Assembly (NCBI GenBank): GCA_043806215.1
Contig: JAZDHD010000125.1
Span: 1-11,639 of the forward strand
Source of the DNA: JAVHLK01 sp043806215
GTDB taxonomy: Bacteria > Desulfobacterota > Desulfomonilia > Desulfomonilales > Desulfomonilaceae
Length of the DNA: 11,639 nt
Direction of reading: 5' to 3'
Shown here: one piece after another, positions 6,776 through 11,639 of the stretch
Layout of the letters: every line of letters begins with the position of its first letter
Position numbering within the stretch: the stretch's first letter is position 1
Made by a program: the position numbers and the translations under genes
Notes under the pieces: model-generated
Told to the model about the DNA's origin: nothing
The model's input: only the letters and a program-made list of their open reading frames with translations
The model's database searches: none

Positions 6776-7378
6776 CTATTTATGCAACTTCTGCAATTTT
6801 GCTCTGCTCTTTCTTCCTCCCCCCAAGATCACCTCCGTCCAGTCTTCTAAACTGTCTTCACGCGGAGCGTTGTAGCCCCTTTCACGCTTTCTGGCCTGGA
6901 CTGCCTCTCTTACTCGGTGAATAGGTAGTCCAGCGAGGGCATTCACGAGGGGGTTGATGGCCTTTTGTCTAGAATCTCCTTTGAGGTCCTTTAAACCATT
7001 TGCCACTGCAAAGTGTCTGATATCCTTCAGCTCGGGTAATATACTCTTCCGGAGTAAGCGTGCGTGAAACTCCACCAATATCTCATGTTTTTCCGGTTCG
7101 GTCACTTGGAGAGACTTCAATGCCTTTGGGGTAGACGCCTTGGCTTTCGGTATGTTTTCCCTAGCTAGTATCTCGGACTTCTCCGCGCTTTTCCGAACCG
7201 ACTTCTTCGCGTGGACTTTGCTACTGATGTCCGCGGTGTGACTAAGAAAGGTCACTAACTCCTCAGTCTTATCCGGAGAGGATAGCCAAGTAGCCAGTAC
7301 CCTAAAAGGCTGTGGTCCATATTTCTTGAGGAGCTTTCCCAAATCCATCAACAAGTCTAACTCCACTCCACTAATCAT
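6776..7378 (-). CDS. Basic 200-aa protein coupled to ParA, unknown function
   Basis: I do not recognise a named family. The ATG at 7378 overlaps the parA stop as ATGA. A near-perfect Shine-Dalgarno (AAGGAGG, eight bases upstream) lies inside the end of parA, so the two are translated together. Three parts are visible. The first is an N-terminal predicted helical segment (about 1-50, with LMDLGKLLKKYGPQPFRVLA). The second is a Lys/Ser/Ala-rich, probably flexible linker (about 52-90). The third is a C-terminal helical domain (about 95-165, with ELKDIRHFAVANGLKDLKG) followed by a very basic tail (RKRERG, GGGRKSRAKLQKLHK). There is no signal peptide or membrane helix. Coupling to a ParA ATPase and the high positive charge suggest a DNA-binding or ParA-stimulating partner filling a ParB-like role, although no ParB/Srx or obvious HTH motif is seen. 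An effector or toxin role is possible but unsupported. Confidence 0.85.
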   Translation of the reverse strand: MISGVELDLLMDLGKLLKKYGPQPFRVLATWLSSPDKTEELVTFLSHTADISSKVHAKKSVRKSAEKSEILARENIPKAKASTPKALKSLQVTEPEKHEILVEFHARLLRKSILPELKDIRHFAVANGLKDLKGDSRQKAINPLVNALAGLPIHRVREAVQARKRERGYNAPREDSLEDWTEVILGGGRKSRAKLQKLHK

Positions 7379-8217
7379 AGACCTATCCTCCTTGCAAATT
7401 CTTCCGTAAACTGTTTAAATTTCGTGATCCGCTTTTTCGGCGCATGCGATGTGTCAAAGAGCGGCTTGCCCGTTCTTGCACCTGTAGGGAACGATCTCGA
7501 AAAAGGGATCTCATTATCAAATACATACCAACCGTTCTGTTTAGCAACTGTCCTGACTTGTTTCTTGGATTTTTCTTCCTCAGGATATTGCGAAGCAGCA
7601 TTGAATACTATACCTGCTACTTCTACTTGATGACCCTCGTGGCGAAGCCGGAATTCCTCTATAGAATTTACCAGCAACGGAAGTCCAATTGTACATAGAA
7701 AGTCTGGCTTCACAGGCACCAATATCTTGTCGGAAACTAGGTATGCAGATGTAGTCAGTAGTGATTCCGTCGGAGGGCAGTCCACCAGAATCAAATCATA
7801 ATTGGTCTCAATCTTTGACACTAATTGCCCTAGTAGTGGCTCCTTATCATTTGGATTCCGGAGAGAAAATGCCAACTCCAAACGTGAGGGAATTAAATCG
7901 ATAAGGCTTCCATCATCGTAATCGACAACTCTTTGAATGACGTCCGACGGATCTAAGGCTGAAGCACTAGGTTTTCCAGGAGAACGGGTAAGTTGCTCGA
8001 ACACATCCCACATAGTGCGAGCGTTTTTGGCAAGTAACTGCTTATACTTTGCCACGCCTAGCAGATATTGGCTAGCGTTAAATTGTGGATCCACGTCTAT
8101 GACAAGCACTTTTTTGTCCCAGCCAACAAACCCAGCAAACATCCATGCAAGATTGACAGCCAAAGTTGACTTCCCTACTCCACCCTTCATGTTAATCAAA
8201 GAGATTTTCGTCGCCAT
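7375..8217 (-). CDS. ParA/Soj/MinD-family ATPase, transposon cargo
   Basis: This 280-aa deviant Walker-type ATPase belongs to the ParA/Soj branch used for plasmid, chromosome and protein-cargo positioning. The deviant Walker A is KGGVGKST (residues 11-18, signature Lys11 and Lys16), Walker A' is IDVDPQ (40-45, D41/D43), and Walker B is ILVDCPP (143-149, D146). It lacks an N-terminal HTH extension, so it resembles the short type Ib or Soj forms, which do not bind an operator by such a domain. The ATG at 8217 has GGGAGG eleven bases upstream, slightly far, and the P-loop begins at residue 11 as usual. It overlaps the 200-aa gene downstream (ATGA). It lies 110 bases downstream of the transposase stop, in a gap holding two palindromes. 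No ParB gene is present, and the element has no replication gene, so the role in an insertion element is unclear. Guiding target choice, tethering or cargo segregation are options. Confidence 0.92.
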   Translation of the reverse strand: MATKISLINMKGGVGKSTLAVNLAWMFAGFVGWDKKVLVIDVDPQFNASQYLLGVAKYKQLLAKNARTMWDVFEQLTRSPGKPSASALDPSDVIQRVVDYDDGSLIDLIPSRLELAFSLRNPNDKEPLLGQLVSKIETNYDLILVDCPPTESLLTTSAYLVSDKILVPVKPDFLCTIGLPLLVNSIEEFRLRHEGHQVEVAGIVFNAASQYPEEEKSKKQVRTVAKQNGWYVFDNEIPFSRSFPTGARTGKPLFDTSHAPKKRITKFKQFTEEFARRIGL

Positions 8218-8249
8218 AGTCTGCTGAACCTCCCTGTCTTACTCTTCTG

Positions 8250-8281
8250 ACCGCTAGACGCGGTTGCAGTCTCACGAGACT
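8250..8281. promoter_or_regulatory. Two adjacent palindromes upstream of parA: candidate operator or centromere-like site
   Basis: 8250-8264 is ACCGC TAGAC GCGGT (5-bp perfect arms) and 8268-8281 is AGTCTC AC GAGACT (6-bp perfect arms), three bases apart. Both sit in the 110-bp gap between the transposase stop and the parA start, 33-64 bases upstream of the parA ATG. ParA modules commonly keep their operator and/or parS site here. The sites are not copies of each other. I see no clear -10/-35 pair beside them, so the function is inferred from position. Confidence 0.4.
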
Positions 8282-8327
8282 ACCCAATTTCAGAAGGTAC
8301 CATGAACTTGAGTAGCACACAGATATA

Positions 8328-9260
8328 CTAACCACATAGAGGCTTATACGTCAGTCTCTTGCCACCAACACCTTGAATGATGCAGATCGTCCTCTCTCCG
8401 TCATCAATCTTTCGACGGTTCCAGCGGAAGGAGAATTCATTGCAGTACCGGTAAAGATGTTGCTTGGAGACATGATGGAAAGACCCGTGGACTCCTCTTT
8501 TTAGAAGCGCAAAGTAAGACTCCGCAGAGTTGGTCCAAACATCACCTCTTGCGAATTCTCCGTCATTGTGCTTCACGGTCTCATGGCCACCTGAGAAATC
8601 CTTCCCAATGCCTTCATAAGAAGCCCATTCGTCGGTCATAATGGTGGAATCCTTGTGGACTGTTTCCTTGATAGCACCCTTCAACGTCTTAGCGTCCACG
8701 TGCTCAATAGGCTTGGAGTAGACATTACCATTTCGCTCTACCAAGGCCAAGACGGGAGTCTTGCTGGTCCCTCGACCGCGCTTATTCTTCTTAGGCTCAG
8801 CATAGGGGTTCCCAGAGCCACCCTTATTCTCTTTCCTTGGCTTTCCTCCCACGTAAGTCTCATCTACCTCTACGGTTCCCTTCAGTGGAACAAGACCTTC
8901 AGTCATTGCTGCTCTGACTCTGTGAGCAAGATGCCAAGCATTCTTGTAGTTTTTGATTCCAAGATTTCTCTGGAGTTGAAGAGCAGAGATTCCTTTCTTG
9001 GAAGAAGACATAAGATGGAAAGCCATTACCCACTTACGGAGAGGAATATGAGAGCGGTGCATCACTGTATCCACAGTTACCGTGAACTTCTTACGACAAG
9101 CAGAGCATTTCCAGGTACCGGGAGGGGTCTTTTCTCCTTCCAGCCGATAGGCTTTCTTGTTTCCACAATGGGGGCAAACAGGACCGTGGGGCCAACGGAC
9201 GAGTTCCAAGAATGTCCTTGCTTCCGCCTCTGTCATTTCGGTAATTTGCGAGAGATCCAT
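8328..9260 (-). CDS. IS1595-family (ISXO2-like) transposase
   Basis: The 310-aa enzyme would catalyse cut/copy and insertion of the element. An N-terminal zinc ribbon (C29, C32, C52, C55: CPHCGNKK...KCSAC) recognises DNA ends in this family. A helix-turn-helix-like segment follows (about 75-115, SKKGISALQLQRNLGIKNYKNAW). The RNase-H-like catalytic core has D133 (VEVDETYVGGK), D210 (IMTDEWASY) and N244/E247 (TNSAES). The family typically uses a DD(N/E)K-type triad, and LLKRG supplies the following Lys254. The family C-terminus HHVSKQHLYRY..EFSFRWNRR is complete. The ATG at 9260 has AAAGGGG seven bases upstream. The promoter -35 lies in the right terminal repeat. The terminal repeats, the 8-bp duplication and this protein all point to the same family. 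No frameshift is visible, so it is probably active. Confidence 0.95.
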   Translation of the reverse strand: MDLSQITEMTEAEARTFLELVRWPHGPVCPHCGNKKAYRLEGEKTPPGTWKCSACRKKFTVTVDTVMHRSHIPLRKWVMAFHLMSSSKKGISALQLQRNLGIKNYKNAWHLAHRVRAAMTEGLVPLKGTVEVDETYVGGKPRKENKGGSGNPYAEPKKNKRGRGTSKTPVLALVERNGNVYSKPIEHVDAKTLKGAIKETVHKDSTIMTDEWASYEGIGKDFSGGHETVKHNDGEFARGDVWTNSAESYFALLKRGVHGSFHHVSKQHLYRYCNEFSFRWNRRKIDDGERTICIIQGVGGKRLTYKPLCG

Positions 9261-9291
9261 TTGACAGCCCCTTTCTCATCTAGTCCCCCTT

Positions 9292-9320
9292 AATGTAACA
9301 CAAGTCGATGGGTCTGTCAA
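9292..9320 (-). promoter_or_regulatory. Transposase promoter overlapping the right terminal repeat
   Basis: On the minus strand the -35 TTGACA (9315-9320, perfect) is separated by 17 bases from the -10 TACATT (9292-9297, four of six). This would start transcription near 9285, about 25 bases before the transposase ATG. Because the -35 is inside the terminal repeat, transposase bound to the end could repress its own gene. In the left repeat the same position reads TTAACA. Confidence 0.6.
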
Positions 9321-9333
9321 GAGAATAATTCCG
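9302..9333 (-). repeat. Right terminal inverted repeat of the transposon
   Basis: Read on the minus strand it starts CGGAATTATTCTCTTGACAG and matches 6414-6445 at 27 of 32 positions. It is followed by the target duplication at 9334-9341. Confidence 0.9.
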
Positions 9334-9341
9334 AAAGGTTA
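9334..9341. repeat. Target-site duplication, right copy
   Basis: AAAGGTTA, identical to 6406-6413. In abiEii these bases encode the end of ...AITF (codons ATA ACC TTT on the minus strand). Confidence 0.9.
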
Positions 9342-9671
9342 TTGCGGCATGTTCGCTTCTTGCACGACGAACGCTCAAGCCTTCTCTGCTGCATACCGCC
9401 CTCACCGCATCCTCTATTTTGGGACGTTCCGATAGCATTATCTCTCTATAGGGAGACCCGACGTAGTTGAGGTCAATGTCCACTGAAAGTCTGGGAAAAT
9501 CAAAAAGGAACAGGTTCAGGCCCGTCCCTCCCTTGAGTGCCCACCGGTATTTGAGGAAGGGATGACTGTTGAAACCATTCAGCAGACCGATGAGGTGAAA
9601 GACCTTCTCCAGAATCTCAGGACGAAACCCCGTGGCCTCCGACTCGGCAACGAGGAGTTCTTTCGAAAATA

Positions 9672-10472
9672 TCAAGAGACATCCTCCCACGACCGGTCAA
9701 GGACCTGTGAGGGAACCACCAGGTTCCACTCTTTTACGATATGCCCTGTGGAATTCCGAACCATATACGTCGGCTGTTTGGGGATACACTGCCGAAGGCG
9801 CTCTAAATGAGCTTCGTCCACCATTAGATCCTCCCTGTGCTGTTCCAGGTACAACCCTACCTTCGCCGCCGTGGAGGAGTTGTCCAAGATGAGCGTATAA
9901 TCCAAGATCTTGTCCATATCGAAGAACTCAACGCTTTCCAGAGACCTCCAGATTTCTTCCCAGCCTCCTCCGAGATCGGGACGATCCAGAATATCCACCA
10001 GGGTACGTTCCAGGCTGGTGACTCTCACCGGAAGCCCTGCTCTCTCAGCCGTATCTACGGCAAAGAATTCCTCCTTCTTTTTCAGAAGAATATTGGGGCA
10101 GCGTATTCCTCGGAATTCATAACCTCTGAAATTCAATGGTCGGATTGCTTTCCCTGTGAGAAAGAGAAACCTCTCGTGAACCGAATGAGCCTTGCCATAG
10201 AAGTCAAGAGCCGTATGATAGGCAAGCACAGAGTCCTGGGACATTTTTCCGGCCAGGAGAAAGGCGTCCACGGGAAACGTGGCACGCGAGGCACCAAACG
10301 GTACCGATGCATACAGCCCTCGTCTGACACGGAGTATCCGTCCGGTCTTCGCATGGTGAGCAAGAAGCGAGTCGCGGGTCTTCACGCTTCGAGGACCATT
10401 GGCATCAAGGAAAGATGCGAACTCCTCATAGGTGAATACCGGGTGTAGAGCAAAAAAATCCAAGAGTCTCAT
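9672..10472 (-). CDS. abiEi: AbiEi-family antitoxin and transcriptional regulator
   Basis: The 266-aa product is the antitoxin of an AbiE (type IV) toxin-antitoxin/abortive-infection operon. It combines an N-terminal winged helix-turn-helix (about 1-58, MRLLDFFALHPVFTYEEF through RGLYASVPFG) with the AbiEi C-terminal antitoxin domain (SQDSVLAYHTALDFYG, RVTSLERTLVDIL). AbiEi proteins bind inverted repeats in their own promoter, and a matching pair of 22-base arms is present upstream. The ATG at 10472 is chosen because the best promoter places the transcription start near 10507, downstream of the alternative TTG at 10511. No strong Shine-Dalgarno is seen, as might occur on a short leader. It overlaps the toxin start (TTGA). 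The gene is intact although its toxin partner is split, so the antitoxin may persist as an orphan regulator. Confidence 0.9.
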   Translation of the reverse strand: MRLLDFFALHPVFTYEEFASFLDANGPRSVKTRDSLLAHHAKTGRILRVRRGLYASVPFGASRATFPVDAFLLAGKMSQDSVLAYHTALDFYGKAHSVHERFLFLTGKAIRPLNFRGYEFRGIRCPNILLKKKEEFFAVDTAERAGLPVRVTSLERTLVDILDRPDLGGGWEEIWRSLESVEFFDMDKILDYTLILDNSSTAAKVGLYLEQHREDLMVDEAHLERLRQCIPKQPTYMVRNSTGHIVKEWNLVVPSQVLDRSWEDVS

Positions 10473-10485
10473 GGTACGGGTCGAT

Positions 10486-10542
10486 TTGACATATTTAAGC
10501 AATACCCGCAAGTTTTTTAGGGGTTATGCTTGCTTTTGTCAA
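10486..10542 (-). promoter_or_regulatory. abiE promoter with large inverted-repeat operator
   Basis: On the minus strand -35 TTGACA (10537-10542) and -10 TAAAAA (10514-10519, four of six) are 17 bases apart. Two 22-base arms, 10486-10507 and 10521-10542, form an inverted repeat with 16 matching positions. Each arm shares GGGT, then TGCTT, then TGTCAA, and the 13-base spacer holds the -10. AbiEi antitoxins are known to repress by binding paired inverted repeats of about this size in their promoter, so this is the likely autoregulatory operator. Confidence 0.65.
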
Positions 10543-10654
10543 GCAGGTAGAATTCCCGGTACACTATACTCAATTCGGCTCGGAAGTTCACCTATCTCCG
10601 CGATTCCGCTCATGCAATACTCCGGCAAACTCGCTTTCCGGCCGCGTTGTGAAA

Positions 10655-10783
10655 TCATCGCTCCCACGCATAGGATTTGAAACGGGCTTGCCGGAAAGGC
10701 CCTATCCATCCCTCTCGATAATTCACGTGCCTTGTGTAACGGCGATGGGCTTCCCTCACCGCTTCTGCCAAACCATCCCTCGG
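10655..10783 (-). pseudogene. Relic of a REP-associated tyrosine transposase (RAYT)
   Basis: A 42-codon open stretch between stops reads PRDGLAEAVREAHRRYTRHV, then NYREGWIGPFRQARFKSYAW, then ER. It closely follows the RAYT/TnpA_REP pattern that I know as EAHRRYTR-(I/V)NFREGW-G-LWQGRF-S-. The HUH and catalytic Tyr regions are absent, so only an internal fragment survives. It lies in the 293-base gap between the abiE promoter and hicA (10543-10835), where nothing else was seen. RAYT genes mobilise REP-type palindromes, which is interesting given the palindromic repeats at 1-895 and 2102-2783; a direct link is not shown. Confidence 0.6.
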
Positions 10784-10835
10784 TTATGTCTCCCCGGTCT
10801 TTGAGGCAAGGGTGATTGCCGGAGCAAAACCCATC

Positions 10836-11054
10836 TCAGAGATCTTCCCACTCCGACACAGAGATACCCGCCTGTCTGAGAACGGCTTGCAGGAGGTTCT
10901 TTCCAATGTCTTCTCGATGAGGATTCGAAATCCTCACTCGCAGAGCGTCCTTGACCATGAACTGGTGTTTTCCGCCCGAATACGGACCGGTGAAGCCTAG
11001 TTGGCGCAGGCGGCGAATTAAGTCGGTCCGCGTCGTCGGCCCCCAACTCGGCAT
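10836..11054 (-). CDS. hicA: HicA-family mRNA interferase toxin
   Basis: The 72-aa protein has the double-stranded-RNA-binding-like fold of HicA toxins, which cleave mRNA and halt translation. It shows the family pattern: an N-terminal helix (TDLIRRLRQLGF), the active-site region YSGGKHQFM with catalytic His30, the ISNPH..DIGKNLLQAVLRQAGIS segment, and the final helix. The ATG at 11054 overlaps the hicB stop as TGATG, indicating coupled translation. Length and motifs are complete, so it is likely functional. Confidence 0.92.
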   Translation of the reverse strand: MPSWGPTTRTDLIRRLRQLGFTGPYSGGKHQFMVKDALRVRISNPHREDIGKNLLQAVLRQAGISVSEWEDL

Positions 11055-11296
11055 CAGGCGACCTCTTGAATTGTCAGGGCAACGCCGTCAACGGTTGGAA
11101 TGTCATGTCCCATTCTCAGCCCCAAGACTATCCATTCTTCCAAGACTTCTCGCAATTCCTCTCGACATTCTTCAAGTGTATCCGCCTGAGCCCAAACACC
11201 TTGGAGACCTTCAATGACGGCAAAATAACCTTCTCCATCCGGCAATATGTCATAGTGGGCTTTCCTGAGTGCGGCATTGATATACGCCGTCAACAT
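11054..11296 (-). CDS. hicB: HicB-family antitoxin
   Basis: The 80-aa protein binds and neutralises HicA. It shows the HicB partial RNase-H-like fold: YDILPDGEGYFAVIEGLQGVWAQADTLEECREELREVLEEWI. The ATG at 11296 is chosen because GAGAGG lies five bases upstream and the HicB fold begins directly after it. The frame stays open further upstream to 11359, but that extension (MRREAMAGSKREWKSSN) is not HicB-like. There is no obvious C-terminal HTH or RHH DNA-binding domain, so autoregulation may be weak or depend on the complex. Antitoxin-first order (hicB then hicA) is less usual than hicA-hicB, but known. Confidence 0.9.
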   Translation of the reverse strand: MLTAYINAALRKAHYDILPDGEGYFAVIEGLQGVWAQADTLEECREELREVLEEWIVLGLRMGHDIPTVDGVALTIQEVA

Positions 11297-11639
11297 GCCG
11301 GCCTCTCTGTTTGAAGATTTCCATTCTCTTTTCGAGCCGGCCATGGCCTCTCTCCGCAATTCTTATGTCGGCAAGCACTTCCCCGGCACGTGCAAAGTCA
11401 AGTCGGGGCATAGCAGATCATGCGCTGTCTTGTCTGAGGCATGTGATCCAAACGCTGTTCTTCTTCCGAACTCCCCAGCCCTTTCATTTCTATCGTGGAC
11501 CATCAGATTGTCGGAGTCAAGCGCAAGAGTGTGGTTCCAGGCCCTGATAACGGAGGTGAAGGATGGTGAGCTTCAGAGGGAAAGTTGGGACGATCAAGCC
11601 ACGCCTTCCACGAGTCAAGAATGGACTTGACCCCTTTTC
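11297..11639. other. Upstream region of hicBA to the window edge, no gene recognised
   Basis: Several short frames exist on both strands, but none has a Shine-Dalgarno and a recognisable motif. A perfect 6-bp inverted repeat GTCAAG AATGGA CTTGAC (11614-11631), followed by CCCC and TTTT, lies at the edge. It resembles the GGGGTCAAGTC-type palindromes I associate with RAYT neighbourhoods. No clear hicBA promoter was found. Confidence 0.5.

Larger units (their letters stand above)
6414..9333 (-). mobile_element. IS1595-family transposon carrying a ParA cargo module, inserted in abiEii
   Basis: The 2920-bp element is bounded by terminal inverted repeats beginning CGGAATTAT (27 of 32 positions match) and a perfect 8-bp duplication AAAGGTTA. 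It encodes, all on the minus strand, a 310-aa ISXO2-like transposase, a ParA-type ATPase, a coupled 200-aa basic protein and a 58-aa protein. Base composition looks more A+T-rich than the surrounding genes by eye (not computed). A simple IS1595 element is about 0.7-1.1 kb, so roughly 1.9 kb here is cargo. Joining the flanks with one copy of the duplication gives an uninterrupted abiEii frame (...AAITF then FLRYVSVL...). This confirms the boundaries and suggests a recent insertion. All its genes appear full length, so the element may still be mobile. Confidence 0.93.
9280..9675 (-). pseudogene. abiEii: abiEii toxin gene, 5' fragment (cut off by transposon)
   Basis: This encodes 114 native N-terminal residues of an AbiEii-type nucleotidyltransferase toxin, then 17 transposon-encoded residues (RNYSLDRPIDLCYIKGD) and a TAG inside the element. 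It carries the nucleotidyltransferase core: LKGGTGLNLF (GGT at 49-51) and SVDIDL (D66, D68). It lacks the KL and RDL-D motifs, which are in 5782-6405. The start chosen is TTG at 9675, because it overlaps the abiEi stop (TTGA) and GGAGGA lies six bases upstream. A GTG at 9690 is in frame but would place that Shine-Dalgarno inside the gene. The intact toxin would be 321 aa and would act in the cytoplasm as the killer/abortive-infection component opposed by AbiEi. AbiEii-family toxins such as MenT transfer nucleotides to tRNA, a family fact not demonstrated here. The toxin is almost surely inactive in this copy. Confidence 0.9.

Noticed and set aside
8328..9260. Simple IS only (transposase with immediate ends)
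   Set aside because: No terminal repeat matching CGGAATTAT occurs just left of the transposase stop. The matching end is at 6414, so parA and the small genes are inside the element.
8655..9293. 212-codon plus-strand frame
   Set aside because: It is antisense to the transposase, which has zinc ribbon and catalytic motifs.
9837..10448. 203-codon plus-strand frame
   Set aside because: It is antisense to abiEi; no motif or Shine-Dalgarno.
11250..11411. 53-codon minus-strand frame (MPRLDFARAGEVLADIRIAE...) overlapping the hicB start
   Set aside because: It looks mildly protein-like but has no Shine-Dalgarno and no recognised motif, and it overlaps hicB in another frame.
11277..11630. 117-codon plus-strand frame at the right edge
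   Set aside because: It begins antisense to hicB and has no motif or ribosome binding site.

Overview
The window is a stretch of bacterial chromosome, most like a GC-rich Desulfobacterota genome. The Syntrophobacter type is a guess, based on the acyl-CoA metabolism gene, the dispersed 'GGTAGCGCC...CCGTGCCGG' and 'GTAGGGGTAGGCCCC' intergenic repeats, and the TA/defence cargo. No rRNA, tRNA or CRISPR array was found.

Layout. Positions 1-895 are non-coding and packed with GC-rich hairpins and dispersed repeats. At 896-2101 (+) lies an acyl-CoA dehydrogenase homologue in which neither usual catalytic glutamate position carries Glu. A second repeat-dense spacer (2102-2783) follows. At 2784-4559 (+) is a membrane-bound class III adenylate/guanylate cyclase with a sensor domain and HAMP. 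It converges on an RluD-type 23S rRNA pseudouridine synthase (4579-5559, -). From 5580 to the right edge, every gene I accept is on the minus strand and belongs to an accessory island.

The island, read in the direction of transcription (right to left), holds a hicB-hicA toxin-antitoxin pair (11296-10836), a relic of a REP-associated tyrosine transposase (10783-10655), and an abiE type IV toxin-antitoxin operon. That operon has a promoter and a large inverted-repeat operator, an intact antitoxin gene abiEi (10472-9672) and a toxin gene abiEii.

The central observation is that abiEii is cut in two by a 2920-bp transposon (6414-9333). The element has imperfect terminal inverted repeats (27 of 32 positions match) and a perfect 8-bp target duplication AAAGGTTA (6406-6413 and 9334-9341). 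Removing the element and one copy of the duplication restores one open 321-codon abiEii frame, so the insertion looks recent. The element encodes an IS1595-family (ISXO2-like) transposase whose promoter -35 box lies inside the right terminal repeat. It also carries cargo: a ParA-type ATPase, a translationally coupled basic 200-aa protein of unknown function, and a 58-aa protein. Two adjacent palindromes lie just upstream of parA. A small transposon carrying a ParA/partner module is the best candidate here for an undescribed system. Its role (target choice, segregation, self-regulation or other) cannot be settled from sequence alone.
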